NCBI GenBank assembly: GCA_030549335.1
Contig: JAUKPH010000018.1
Coordinates: 6,820,001 to 6,884,000, forward strand
Length of the DNA stretch: 64,000 nucleotides
Source: Pontederia crassipes
Taxonomy: Eukaryota > Streptophyta > Magnoliopsida > Commelinales > Pontederiaceae
Direction of reading: 5' to 3'
A program made the position numbers and the translations under genes. Shown in pieces: positions 34,333 to 47,351 of this stretch; positions within the stretch are counted from its first letter, which is position 1, and the number at the start of each line of letters is the position of its first letter. The notes below the pieces were generated by a model that did not search any database, had not been told where the DNA came from, and saw nothing but the letters and a program-made list of their open reading frames with translations.

Positions 34333-35959
34333 GGTGATAGATCTTTAGAACTTTAACTCTAATTCAAACCGAAGTTGAACCGTTACAATCAAATATAACG
34401 CTCTTAGGGATTAGAGTCTTAGAGTTAGGTTCAAAGCTATAAGTTATAGATACTTATTACAACCTTTGGGTGTCCTAAGAGGTGATAGATCTTTAGAATT
34501 TTAACTCTATTTCAAACCGAAGTTCAACCGTTACAATCAAAGATAACGCTCTTAGGGATTAGAGTCTTAGAGTTAGGTTCAAAGCTAATTTATAGATACT
34601 TATGACAACCTTTGGGTGTCCTAAGAGGTGATAGATCTTTAGAACTTTAACTCTTTTTCAAACCGAAGTTGAACCGTTACAATCAAATATAACGCTCTTA
34701 GGGATTAGAGTCTTAGAGTTAGGTTCCAAGCTATAAGTTATAGATACTTATTACAACCTTTGGGTGTCCTAAGAGGTGATAGATCTTTAGAATTTTAACT
34801 CTATTTCAAACCGAAGTTCAACCGTTACAATCAAAGATAACGCTCTTGGGGATTAGAGTCTTTGAGTTAGGTTCAAAGCTATAAGTTATAGATACTTATT
34901 ACAACCTTTGGGTGTCCAAAGAGGTGATAGATCTTTAGAACTTTAATTCTATTTCAAACCGAAGTTGAACCGTTACAATCAAAGATAACGCTCTTGGGGA
35001 TTAGAGTCTTAGAGTTAGGCTCAAACCTATAAGTTATAGATACTTATTACAACCTTTGGGTGTCCTAAGAGGTGATAGATCTTTAGAATTTTAACTCTAT
35101 TTCAAACCGAAGTTCAACCGTTACAATCAAAGATAACGCTCTTGGGGATTAGAGTCTTAGAGTTAGGTTCAAAGCTATAAGTTATAGATACTTATGACAA
35201 CCTTTTGGGTGTCCTAAGAGGTGATAGATCTTTAGAACTTTAACTCTATTTCAAACCGAAGTTGAACCGTTACAATCAAAGATAACGCTCTTAGGGATTA
35301 GAGTCTTAGAGTTAGGTTCAAAGCTATAAGTTATAGATACTTATGACAACCTTTGGGTGTCCTTAGAGGTGATAGATCTATAGAACTTTAACTCTATTTC
35401 AAACCGAAGTTGAACCGTTTCAATCAAAGATAACGCTCTTAGGGATTAGAGTCTTAGAGTTAGGTTCAAAGCTATAAGTTATAGATACTTATGACAACCT
35501 TTGGGTGTCCTAAGAGGTGATAGATCTTTAGAACTTTAACTCTTTTTCAAACCGAAGTTGAACCGTTACAATCAAATATAACGCTCTTAGGGATTAGAGT
35601 CTTAGACTAAGGTTCAAAGCTATAAGTTATAGATACTTATTACAACCTTTGGGTGTCCTAAGAGGTGATAGATCTTTAGAACTTTAACTCTATTGCAAAC
35701 CGAAATTGAACCGTTACAATCAAAGATAACGCTCTTAGGGATTAGAGTCTTACAGTTAGGTTCAAAGCTATAAGTTATAGATACTTATTACAACCTTTGG
35801 GTGTCCTAAGAGGTGATAGATCTTTAGAATTTTAACTCTATTTCAAACCGAAGTTCAACCGTTACAATCAAAGATAACGCTCTTGGGGATTAGAGTCTTT
35901 GAGTTAGGTTCAAAGCTATAAGTTATAGATACTTATTACAACCTTTGGGTGTCCTAAGA
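34187..35959. repeat. Twelve-monomer segment, copy 2 (1,773 bp)
   Basis: Matches 28421-30193 unit by unit at a distance of 5,766 bp. Differences seen include GATCTATAG near 35376 and GTTGAACCG where the earlier copy has GTTGAATCG. It overlaps both copies of the thirteen-monomer segment, so the two duplications are nested. Confidence 0.85.
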
Positions 35960-36550
35960 GGTGATAGATCTTTAGAACTTTAACTCTTTCAAACCGAAGT
36001 TGAACCGTTACAATCAAAGATAATGCTCTTAGGGATTAGAGTCTTAGAGTTAGGTTCAAAGCTATAAGTTATAGATACTTATGACAACCTTTTGGGTCTC
36101 CGAAGAGGTGATAGATCTTTAGAACTTTAACTCTATTTCAAACCGAAGTTCAACCGTTACAATCAAAGATAACGCTCTTGGGGATTAGAGTCTTAGAGTT
36201 AGGTTCAAAGCTATAAGTTATACATACTTATTACAACCTTTGGGTGTCCTAAGAGGTGATAGATCTTTAGAACTTTAACTCTATTTCAAACCAAAGTTGA
36301 ACCGTTATAATCAAAGATAACGCTCTTAGGGATTAGAGTCTTAGAGTTAGGTTCAAAGCTATAAGTTATAGATACTTATGACAACCTTTGGGTGTCCTTA
36401 GAGGTAATAGATCTTTAGAACTTTAACCCTATTTCAAACCGAAGTTGAACCGTTACAATCAAAGATAACGCTCTTAGGGATTAGAGTCTTAGAGTTAGGT
36501 TCAAAGCTATAAGTTATAGATACTTATTACAACCTTTGGGTGTCCTTAGA
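34627..36550. repeat. Thirteen-monomer segment, copy 2 (1,924 bp)
   Basis: Unit-by-unit match to 32411-34332 at an initial offset of 2,216 bp, including the 147-bp unit with both the two-base loss and the four-T gain (35960) and the rare TCCGAAGA tail. Here the CCGAAGA unit reads TTTGGGTCTCC. The AGGTAATAG unit (36403) has the intact palindrome. Confidence 0.87.
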
Positions 36551-37732
36551 GGTGATAGATCTTTAGAACTTTAACTCTATTTCAAACCGAAGTTGAACCG
36601 TTACAATCAAAGATAACGCTCTTAGGGATTAGAGTCTTAGAGTTAGGTTCAAAGCTAATTTATAGATACTTATGACAACCTTTGGGTGTCCTAAGAGGTG
36701 ATAGATCTTTAGAACTTTAACTCTTTTTCAAACCGAAGTTGAACCGTTACAATCAAATATAACGCTCTTAGGGATTAGAGTCTTAGAGTTAGGTTCAAAG
36801 CTATAAGTTATAAATACTTATTACAACCTTTGGGTGTCCTAAGAGGTGATAGATCTTTAGAATTTTAAATCTATTTCAAACCGAAGTTCAACCGTTACAA
36901 TCAAAGATAACGCTCTTGGGGATTAGAGTCTTTGAGTTAGGTTCAAAGCTATAAGTTATAGATACTTATTACAACCTTTGGGTGTCCAAAGAGGTGATAG
37001 ATCTTTAGAACTTTAATTCTATTTCAAACCGAAGTTGAACCATTACAATCAAAGATAACGCTCTTGGGGATTAGAGTCTTAGAGTTAGGCTCAAACCTAT
37101 AAGTTATAGATACTTATTACAACCTTTGGGTGTCCTAAGAGGTGATAGATCTTTAGAATTTTAACTCTATTTCAAACCGAAGTTCAACCGTTACAATCAA
37201 AGATAACGCTCTTGGGGATTAGAGTCTTAGAGTTAGGTTCAAAGCTATAAGTTATAGATACTTATTACAACCTTTGAGCGTCCTAAGAGGTGATAGATCT
37301 TTAGAACTTTAACTCTATTTCAAACCGAAGTTGAACCGTTACAATCAAAGATAACGCTCTTAGGGATTAGAGTCTTAGAGTTAGGTTCAAAGCTATAAGT
37401 TATAGATACTTATTACAACCATTGGGTGTCCTAAGAGGAGATAGATCTTTAGAACTTTAACTCTATTTCAAACTGAAGTTGAACCGTTACAATCAAAGAT
37501 AACGCTCTTAGGGATTAGAGTCTTAGAGTTAGGTTCAAAGCTATAAGTTATAGATACTTATTACAACCTTTAGGTGTCCTAAGAGGTGATAGATCTTTAG
37601 AACTTTAACTCTATTTCAAACCGAAGTTGAACCGTTACAATCAAAGATAACGCTCTTAGGGATTAGAGTCTTAGAGTTAGGTTCAAAGCTATAAGTTATA
37701 GATACTTATGACAACCTTTGGGTGTCCTAAGA
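35516..37732. repeat. Fifteen-monomer segment, copy 1 (2,217 bp)
   Basis: From the ACTAAGG unit (35516) through ATTGCAAAC, TTTTAAC, ACTCTTTCAAACC, ATACATAC, TTATAATC, AGGTAATAG, GCTAATTTATAG (36551), AATATA, TTTTAAC, GGCTCAAACC (36993), TTTTAAC, a CCATTGGG-tailed unit, AGGAGATAG and a plain unit. Copy 2 lies 2,810 bp downstream with identical length. Private changes: TATAAATAC, TTTTAAATC, CTTTGAGCGTCC and AACTGAAG. Confidence 0.87.
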
Positions 37733-38325
37733 GGTGATAGATCTTTAGAACTTTAACTCTTTTTCAAACCGAAGTTGAACCGTTACAATCAAAGATAATG
37801 CTCTTAGGGATTAGAGTCTTAGAGTTAGGTTCAAAGCTGTAAGTTATAGATACTTATGACAACCTTTTGGGTGTCCTAAGAGGTGATAGATCTTTAGAAC
37901 TTTAACTCTATTTCAAACCGAAGTTGAACCGTTACAATCAAAGATAACGCTCTTAGGGATTAGAGTCTTAGAGTTAGGTTCAAAGCTATAAGTTATAGAT
38001 ACTTATGACAACCTTTGGGTGTCCAAAGAGGTGATAGATCTTTAGAACTTTAACTCTTTTTCAAACCGAGGTTGAACCGTTACAATCAAATATAACGCTC
38101 TTAGGGATTAGAGTCTTTGAGTTAGGTTCAAAGGTATAAGTTATAGATACTTATGACAACCTTAGGGTGTCCTAAGAGGTGATAGATCTTTAGAACTTTA
38201 ACTCTATTTCAAACCGAAGTTGAACCGTTACAATCAAAGATAACGCTCTTTGGGATTAGAGTCTTAGAGTTAGGTTCAAAGCTATAAGTTATAGATACTT
38301 ATGACAACCTTTGGGTGTCCTAAGA
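37733..38325. repeat. Four monomers between the fifteen-monomer copies
   Basis: Units at 37733 (GATAATGC, GCTGTAAG, four-T), 37882 (CCAAAGA), 38030 (CCGAGGTTG with AAAGGTATAAG and TCTTTGAG, CTTAGGGTGTCC) and 38178 (CTCTTTGGG). They resemble 31080-31672. Confidence 0.75.
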
Positions 38326-40542
38326 GGTGATAGATCTTTAGAACTTTAACTCTTTTTCAAACCGAAGTTGAACCGTTACAATCAAATATAACGCTCTTAG
38401 GGATTAGAGTCTTAGACTAAGGTTCAAAGCTATAAGTTATAGATACTTATTACAACCTTTGGGTGTCCTAAGAGGTGATAGATCTTTAGAACTTTAACTC
38501 TATTGCAAACCGAAATTGAACCGTTACAATCAAAGATAACGCTCTTAGGGATTAGAGTCTTACAGTTAGGTTCAAAGCTATAAGTTATAGATACTTATTA
38601 CAACCTTTGGGTGTCCTAAGAGGTGATAGATCTTTAGAATTTTAACTCTATTTCAAACCGAAGTTCAACCGTTACAATCAAAGATAACGCTCTTGGGGAT
38701 TAGAGTCTTTGAGTTAGGTTCAAAGCTATAAGTTATAGATACTTATTACAACCTTTGGGTGTCCTAAGAGGTGATAGATCTTTAGAACTTTAACTCTTTC
38801 AAACCGAAGTTGAACCGTTACAATCAAAGATAATGCTCTTAGGGATTAGAGTCTTAGAGTTAGGTTCAAAGCTATAAGTTATAGATACTTATGACAACCT
38901 TTTGGGTGTCCGAAGAGGTGATAGATCTTTAGAACTTTAACTCTATTTCAAACCGAAGTTCAACCGTTACAATCAAAGATAACGCTCTTGGGGATTAGAG
39001 TCTTAGAGTTAGGTTCAAAGCTATAAGTTATACATACTTATTACAACCTTTGGGTGTCCTAAGCGGTGATAGATCTTTAGAACTTTAACTCTATTTCAAA
39101 CCAAAGTTGAACCGTTATAATCAAAGATAACGCTCTTAGGGATTAGAGTCTTAGAGTTAGGTTCAAAGCTATAAGTTATAGATACTTATGACAACCTTTG
39201 GGTGTCCTTAGAGGTAATAGATCTTTAGAACTTTAACCCTATTTCAAACCGAAGTTGAACCGTTACAATCAAAGATAACGCTCTTAGGGATTAGAGTCTT
39301 AGAGTTAGGTTCAAAGCTATAAGTTATAGATACTTATTACAACCTTTGGGTGTCCTTAGAGGTGATAGATCTTTAGAACTTTAACTCTATTTCAAACCGA
39401 AGTTGAACCGTTACAATCAAAGATAACGCTCTTAGGGATTAGAGTCTTAGAGTTAGGTTCAAAGCTAATTTATAGATACTTATGACAACCTTTGGGTGTC
39501 CTAAGAGGTGATAGATCTTTAGAACTTTAACTCTTTTTCAAACCGAAGTTGAACCGTTACAATCAAATATAACGCTCTTAGGGATTAGAGTCTTAGAGTT
39601 AGGTTCAAAGCTATAAGTTATAGATACTTATTACAACCTTTGGGTGTCCTAAGAGGTGATAGATCTTTAGAATTTTAACTCTATTTCAAACCGAAGTTCA
39701 ACCGTTACAATCAAAGATAACGCTCTTGGGGATTAGAGTCTTTGAGTTAGGTTCAAAGCTATAAGTTATAGATACTTATTACAACCTTTGGGTGTCCAAA
39801 GAGGTGATAGATCTTTAGAACTTTAATTCTATTTCAAACCGAAGTTGAACCGTTACAATCAAAGATAACGCTCTTGGGGATTAGAGTCTTAGAGTTAGGC
39901 TCAAACCTATAAGTTATAGATACTTATTACAACCTTTGGGTGTCCTAAGAGGTGATAGATCTTTAGAATTTTAACTCTATTTCAAACCGAAGTTCAACCG
40001 TTACAATCAAAGATAACGCTCTTGGGGATTAGAGTCTTAGAGTTAGGTTCAAAGCTATAAGTTATAGATACTTATTACAACCTTTGGGCGTCCTAAGAGG
40101 TGATAGATCTTTAGAACTTTAACTCTATTTCAAACCGAAGTTGAACCGTTACAATCAAAGATAACGCTCTTAGGGATTAGAGTCTTAGAGTTAGGTTCAA
40201 AGCTATAAGTTATAGATACTTATTACAACCATTGGGTGTCCTAAGAGGAGATAGATCTTTAGAACTTTAACTCTATTTCAAACCAAAGTTGAACCGTTAC
40301 AATCAAAGATAACGCTCTTAGGGATTAGAGTCTTAGAGTTAGGTTCAAAGCTATAAGTTATAGATACTTATTACACCCTTTAGGTGTCCTAAGAGGTGAT
40401 AGATCTTTAGAACTTTAACTCTATTTCAAACCGAAGTTGAACCGTTACAATCAAAGATAACGCTCTTAGGGATTAGAGTCTTAGAGTTAGGTTCAAAGCT
40501 ATAAGTTATAGATACTTATGACAACCTTTGGGTGTCCAAAGA
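38326..40542. repeat. Fifteen-monomer segment, copy 2 (2,217 bp)
   Basis: Same order and length as 35516-37732. Differences include AAGCGGTG near 39063, ACCAAAG near 40283, TTACACCC near 40373 and a CCAAAGA tail in the last unit. The GGCTCAAACC region (39655-40394) is present once here, which makes it the simpler counterpart of the four-monomer duplication at 43650-44833. Confidence 0.87.
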
Positions 40543-43207
40543 GGTGATAGATCTTTAGAACTTTAACTCTTTTTCAAACCGAGGTTGAACCGTTACAATC
40601 AAATATAACGCTCTTAGGGATTAGAGTCTTAGAGTTAGGTTCAAAGCTATAAGTTATAGATACTTATTACAACCTTTGGGTGTCCTAAGAGGTGATAGAT
40701 CTTTAGAACTTTAACTCTATTTCAAACCGAAGTTGAACTGTTACAATCAAAGATAACGCTCTTGAGGATTAGAGTCTTTGAGTTAGGTTCAAAGCTATAA
40801 GTTATAGATACTTATTACAACCTTTGGGTGTCCTAAGAGGTGACAGATCTTTAGAACTTTAACTCTTTTTCAAACCGAAGTTGAACCGTTACAATCGAAG
40901 ATAACGCTCTTAGGGATTAGAGTCTTAGAGTTAGGTTCAAAGCTATAAGTTATAGATACTTATGACAACCTTTTGGGTGTCCTAAGAGGTGATAGATCTT
41001 TAGAACTTTAACTCTATTTCAAACCGAAGTTGAACCGTTACAATCAAAGATAACGTTCTTAGGGATTAGAGTCTTAGAGTTAGGTTCAAAGCTATAAGTT
41101 ATAGATACTTATGACAACCTTTGGGTGTCCTTAGAGGTGATAGATCTTTAAAACTTTAACTCTATTTCAAACCGAAGTTGAACCGTTACAATCAAAGATA
41201 ACGCTCTTAGGGATTAGAGTCTTAGAGTTAGGTTCAAAGCTATAAGTTATAGATACTTATGACAACCTTTGGGTGTCCTAAGAGGTGATAGATCTTTAGA
41301 ACTTTAACTCTTTTTCAAATCGAAGTTGAACCGTTACAATCAAATATAACGCTCTTAGGGATTAGAGTCTTAGACTAAGGTTCAAAGCTATAAGTTATAG
41401 ATACTTATTACAACCTTTGGGTGTCCTAAGAGGTGATAGATCTTTAGAACTTTAACTCTATTGCAAACCGAAATTGAACCATTACAATCAAAGATAACGC
41501 TCTTAGGGATTAGAGTCTTAGAGTTAGGTTCAAAGCTATAAGTTATAGATACTTATTACAACCTTTGGGTGTCCTAAGAGGTGATAGATCTTTAGAATTT
41601 TAACTCTATTTCAAACCGAAGTTCAACCGTTACAATCAAAGATAACGCTCTTGGGGATTAGAGTCTTTGAGTTAGGTTCAAAGCTATAAGTTATAGATAC
41701 TTATTACAACCTTTGGGTGTCCAAAGAGGTGATAGATCTTTTAAACTTTAACTCTTTTTCAAACCGAAGATGATCCGTTACAATCAAATATAACGCTCTT
41801 AGGGATTGGAGTCTTAGAGTTAGGTTCAAACCTATAAGTTATAGATACTTATTACAACCTTTGGGTGTCCTAAGAGGTGATAGATCTTTAGAACTTTAAC
41901 TCTATTTCAAACCGAAGTTGAACCGTTACAATGAAAGATAACGCTCTTAGGGATTAGAGTCTTAGAGTTAGGTTCAAAGCTATAAGTTATAGATACTTAT
42001 TACAACCTTTGGGTGTCCTAAGAGGTGATAGATCTTTAGAACTTTAACTCTATTTCAAACCGAAGTTGAACCGTTACAATCAAAGATAACGCTCTTAGGG
42101 ATTAGAGTCTTAGAGTTAGGTTCAAAGCTATAAGTTATAGATACTTATTACAACCTTTGGGTGTCCTTAGAGGTGATAGATCTCTAGAACTTTAACTCTA
42201 TTTCAAACCGAAGTTGAACCGTTACAATCAAAGATAACGCTCTTGGGGATTAGAGTCTTAGAGTTAGGTTCAAAGCTATAAGTTATAGATACTTATTACA
42301 ACCTTTGGGTGTCCTAAGAGGTGATAGATCTTTAGAACTTTAACTCTATTTCAAACCGAAGTTGAACCGTTACAATCAAAGATAACGCTCTTAGGGATTA
42401 GAGTCTTAGAGTTAGGTTCAAAGCTATAAGTTATAGATAATTATGAAAACCTTTGGGTGTCCTAAGAGGTGATAGATCTTTAGAACTTTAACTCTTTTTC
42501 AAACCGAAGTTGAACCGTTACAATCAAATATAACGCTCTTAGGGATTAGAGTCTTAGACTTAGGTTCAAAGCTATAAGTTATAGATACTTATTACAACCT
42601 TTGGGTGTCCTAAGAGGTGATAGATCTTTAGAACTTTAACTCTATTTCAAACCGAAGTTGAACCGTTACAATCAAAGATAACGCTCTTGGGGATTAGAGT
42701 CTTTGAGTTAGGTTCAAAGCTATAAGTTATAGATACTTATTACAACCTTTGGGTGTCCTAAGAGGTGATAGATCTTTAGAACTTTAACTCTATTTCAAAC
42801 CGAAGTTGAACCGTTACAATCAAAGATAACGCTCTTGGGGATTAGAGTCTTAGAGTTAGGTTCAAAGCTATAAGTTATACATACTTATTACAACCTTTGG
42901 ATGTCCTAAGAGGTGATAGATCTTTACAACATTAACTCTATTTCATACCGAAGTTGAACCGTTACAATCAAAGATAACGCTCTTGGGGATTAGAGTCTTA
43001 GAGTTAGGTTCAAAGCTATAAGTTATAGATACTTGTGACAACCTTTGGGTGTCCTAAGAGGTGATAGATCTTTAGAACTTTAATTCTATTTCAAACCGAA
43101 GTTGAACCGTTACAATCAAAGATAACGCTCTTGGGGATTAGAGTCTTAGAGTTAGGTTCAAAGCTATAAGTTATAGATACTTATTACAACCTTTAGGTGT
43201 CCTAAGA
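40543..43207. repeat. Eighteen-monomer segment A (CCGAGGTTG to CTTTAGGTG)
   Basis: Order: CCGAGGTTG, GAACTGTTAC with CTTGAGG (40691), GTGACAGATC with CAATCGAAG and four-T (40839), CCTTAGA tail (40988), TTTAAAAC (41136), ACTAAGG, ATTGCAAAC, TTTTAAC, GATGATCC with GATTGGAG and AAACCTATAAG (41728), AATGAAAG (41876), plain, GATCTCTAG (42172), GATAATTATGAAAACC (42320), GACTTAGG, TCTTTGAG, ATACATAC with TTTGGATG, TTTACAACATT with CATACC (42912), TTAATTC with CTTTAGGTG (43060). The first nine units recur from 45279 and, minus one unit, from 49423. Units 41728-43207 recur at 50460-51939. Confidence 0.87.
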
Positions 43208-46200
43208 GGTGATAGATCTTTAGAACTTTAACTCTATTTCAAACCGAAGTTGAACCGTTACAATCAAAGATAACGCTCTTAGGGATTAGAGTCTTAGAGT
43301 TAGGTTCAAAGCTAATTTATAGATACTTATGACAACCTTTGGGTGTCCTAAGAGGTGATAGATCTTTAGAACTTTAACTCTTTTTCAAACCGAAGTTGAA
43401 CCGTTACAATCAAATATAACGCTCTTAGGGATTAGAGTCTTAGAGTTAGGTTCAAAGCTATAAGTTATAGATACTTATTACAACCTTTGGGTGTCCTAAG
43501 AGGTGATAGATCTTTAGAATTTTAACTCTATTTCAAACCGAAGTTCAACCGTTACAATCAAAGATAACGCTCTTGGGGATTAGAGTCTTTGAGTTAGGTT
43601 CAAAGCTATAAGTTATAGATACTTATTACAACCTTTGGGTGTCCAAAGAGGTGATAGATCTTTAGAACTTTAATTCTATTTCAAACCGAAGTTGAACCGT
43701 TATAATCAAAGATAACGCTCTTGGGGATTAGAGTCTTAGAGTTAGGCTCAAACCTATAAGTTATAGATACTTATTACAACCTTTGGGTGTCCTAAGAGGT
43801 GATAGATCTTTAGAATTTTAACTCTATTTCAAACCGAAGTTCAACCGTTACAATCAAAGATAACGCTCTTGGGGATTAGAGTCTTAGAGTTAGGTTCAAA
43901 GCTATAAGTTATAGATACTTATTACAACCTTTGGGCGTCCTAAGAGGTGATAGATCTTTAGAACTTTAACTCTATTTCAAACCGAAGTTGAACCGTTACA
44001 ATCAAAGATAACGCTCTTAGGGATTAGAGTCTTAGAGTTAGGTTCAAAGCTATAAGTTATAGATACTTATTACAACCATTGGGTGTCCTAAGAGGAGATA
44101 GATCTTTAGAACTTTAACTCTATTTCAAACCGAAGTTGAACCGTTACAATCAAAGATAACGCTCTTGGGGATTAGAGTCTTTGAGTTAGGTTCAAAGCTA
44201 TAAGTTATAGATACTTATTACAACCTTTGGGTGTCCAAAGAGGTGATAGATCTTTAGAACTTTAATTCTATTTCAAACCGAAGTTGAACCGTTACAATCA
44301 AAGATAACGCTCTTGGGGATTAGAGTCTTAGAGTTAGGCTCAAACCTATAAGTTATAGATACTTATTACAACCTTTGGGTGTCCTAAGAGGTGATAGATC
44401 TTTAGAATTTTAACTCTATTTCAAACCGAAGTTCAACCGTTACAATCAAAGATAACGCTCTTGGGGATTAGAGTCTTAGAGTTAGGTTCAAAGCTATAAG
44501 TTATAGATACTTATTACAACCTTTGGGCGTCCTAAGAGGTGATAGATCTTTAGAACTTTAACTCTATTTCAAACCGAAGTTGAACCGTTACAATCAAAGA
44601 TAACGCTCTTAGGGATTAGAGTCTTAGAGTTAGGTTCAAAGCTATAAGTTATAGATACTTATTACAACCATTGGGTGTCCTAAGAGGAGATAGATCTTTA
44701 GAACTTTAACTCTATTTCAAACCGAAGTTGAACCGTTACAATCAAAGATAACGCTCTTAGGGATTAGAGTCTTAGAGTTAGGTTCAAAGCTATAAGTTAT
44801 AGATACTTATTACAACCTTTAGGTGTCCTAAGAGGTGATAGATCTTTAGAACTTTAACTCTATTTCAAACCGAAGTTGAACCGTTACAATCAAAGATAAC
44901 GCTCTTAGGGATTAGAGTCTTAGAGTTAGGTTCAAAGCTATAAGTTATAGATACTTATGACAACCTTTGGGTGTCCTAAGAGGTGATAGATCTTTAGAAC
45001 TTTAACTCTTTTTCAAACCGAAGTTGAAACGTTACAATCAAAGATAACGCTCTTAGGGATTAGAGTCTTAGAGTTAGGTTCAAAGCTATAAGTTATAGAT
45101 ACTTATGACAACCTTTTGGGTGTCCTAAGAGGTGATAGATCTTTAGAACTTTAACTCTATTTCAAACCGAAGTTGAACCGTTACAATCAAAGATAACGCT
45201 CTTAGGGATTAGAGTCTTAGAGTTAGGTTCAAAGCTATAAGTTATAGATACTTATGACAACCTTTGGGTGTCCAAAGAGGTGATAGATCTTTAGAACTTT
45301 AACTCTTTTTCAAACCGAGGTTGAACCGTTACAATCAAATATAACGCTCTTAGGGATTAGAGTCTTAGAGTTAGGTTCAAAGCTATAAGTTATAGATACT
45401 TATTACAACCTTTGGGTGTCCTAAGAGGTGATAGATCTTTAGAACTTTAACTCTATTTCAAACCGAAGTTGAACTGTTACAATCAAAGATAACGCTCTTG
45501 AGGATTAGAGTCTTTGAGTTAGGTTCAAAGCTATAAGTTATAGATACTTATTACAACCTTTGGGTGTCCTAAGAGGTGACAGATCTTTAGAACTTTAACT
45601 CTTTTTCAAACCGAAGTTGAACCGTTACAATCGAAGATAACGCTCTTAGGGATTAGAGTCTTAGAGTTAGGTTCAAAGCTATAAGTTATAGATACTTATG
45701 ACAACCTTTTGGGTGTCCTAAGAGGTGATAGATCTTTAGAACTTTAACTCTATTTCAAACCGAAGTTGAACCGTTACAATCAAAGATAACGCTCTTAGGG
45801 ATTAGAGTCTTAGAGTTAGGTTCAAAGCTATAAGTTATAGATACTTATGACAACCTTTGGGTGTCCTTAGAGGTGATAGATCTTTAGAACTTTAACTCTA
45901 TTTCAAACCGAAGTTGAACCGTTACAATCAAAGATAACGCTCTTAGGGATTAGAGTCTTAGAGTTAGGTTCAAAGCTATAAGTTATAGATATTTATGACA
46001 ACCTTTGGGTGTCCTAAGAGGTGATAGATCTTTAGAACTTTAACTCTTTTTCAAACCGAAGTTGAACCGTTACAATCAAATATAACGCTCTTAGGGATTA
46101 GAGTCTTAGACTAAGGTTCAAAGCTATAAGTTATAGATACTTATTACAACCTTTGGGTGTCCTAAGAGGTGATAGATCTTTAGAACTTTAACTCTATTGC

Positions 46201-46611
46201 AAACCGAAATTGAACCGTTACAATCAAAGATAACGCTCTTAGGGATTAGAGTCTTAGAGTTAGGTTCAAAGCTATAAGTTATAGATACTTATTACAACCT
46301 TTGGGTGTCCTAAGAGGTGATAGATCTTTAGAATTTTAACTCTATTTCAAACCGAAGTTCAACCGTTACAATCAAAGATAACGCTCTTGGGGATTAGAGT
46401 CTTTGAGTTAGGTTCAAAGCTATAAGTTATAGATACTTATTACAACCTTTGGGTGTCCAAAGAGGTGATAGATCTTTTAAACTTTAACTCTTTTTCAAAC
46501 CGAAGATGATCCGTTACAATCAAATATAACGCTCTTAGGGATTGGAGTCTTAGAGTTAGGTTCAATCCTATAAGTTATAGATACTTATTACAACCTTTGG
46601 GTGTCCTAAGA
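43208..46611. repeat. 23-monomer segment B (3,404 bp)
   Basis: Starts with a GCTAATTTATAG unit, contains two tandem copies of the four-monomer GGCTCAAACC module (43650-44241 and 44242-44833), then CTTTAGGTG, GAAACGTTAC with four-T, CCGAGGTTG (45279), GAACTGTTAC (45427), GTGACAGATC (45575), ACTAAGG (46020), ATTGCAAAC, TTTTAAC and GATGATCC with GGTTCAATCC (46464). It is repeated at 47352 with exactly one unit missing. Confidence 0.9.
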
Positions 46612-47351
46612 GGTGATAGATCTTTAGAACTTTAACTCTATTTCAAACCGAAGTTGAACCGTTACAATCAAAGATAACGCTCTTAGGGATTAGAGTCTTA
46701 GAGTTAGGTTCAAAGCTATAAGTTATAGATACTTATGACAACCTTTGGGTGTCCAAAGAGGTGATAGATCTTTAGAACTTTAACTCTTTTTCAAACCGAG
46801 GTTGAACCGTTACAATCAAATATAACGCTCTTAGGGATTAGAGTCTTAGAGTTAGGTTCAAAGCTATAAGTTATAGATACTTATGACAACCTTTGGGTGT
46901 CCTTAGAGGTGATAGATCTTTAGAACTTTAACTCTATTTCAAACCGAAGTTGAACCGTTACAATCAAAGATAACGCTCTTAGGGATTAGAGTCTTAGAGT
47001 TAGGTTCAAAGCTATAAGTTATAGATACTTATGACAACCTTTGGGTGTCCTAAGAGGTGATAGATCTTTAGAACTTTAACTCTTTTTCAAACCGAAGTTG
47101 AACCGTTACAATCAAATATAACGCTCTTAGGGATTAGAGTCTTAGACTAAGGTTCAAAGCTATAAGTTATAGATACTTATTACAACCTTTGGGTGTCCTA
47201 AGAGGTGATAGATCTTTAGAACTTTAACTTTATTGCAAACCGAAATTGAACCGTTACAATCAAAGATAACGCTCTTAGGGATTAGAGTCTTAGAGTTAGG
47301 TTCAAAGCTATAAGTTATAGATACTTATTACAACCTTTGGGTGTCCTTAGA
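46612..47351. repeat. Five monomers, a shortened copy of 45131-46315
   Basis: The units at 46612, 46760, 46908, 47056 and 47204 correspond to 45131, a hybrid of 45279 and 45724, then 45872, 46020 and 46168. The CCGAGGTTG unit at 46760 keeps its left half but ends in TATGAC and CCTTAGA, as the unit at 45724 does, so about three monomers are missing between the halves. ACTTTATTGC near 47228 is private. Confidence 0.8.
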
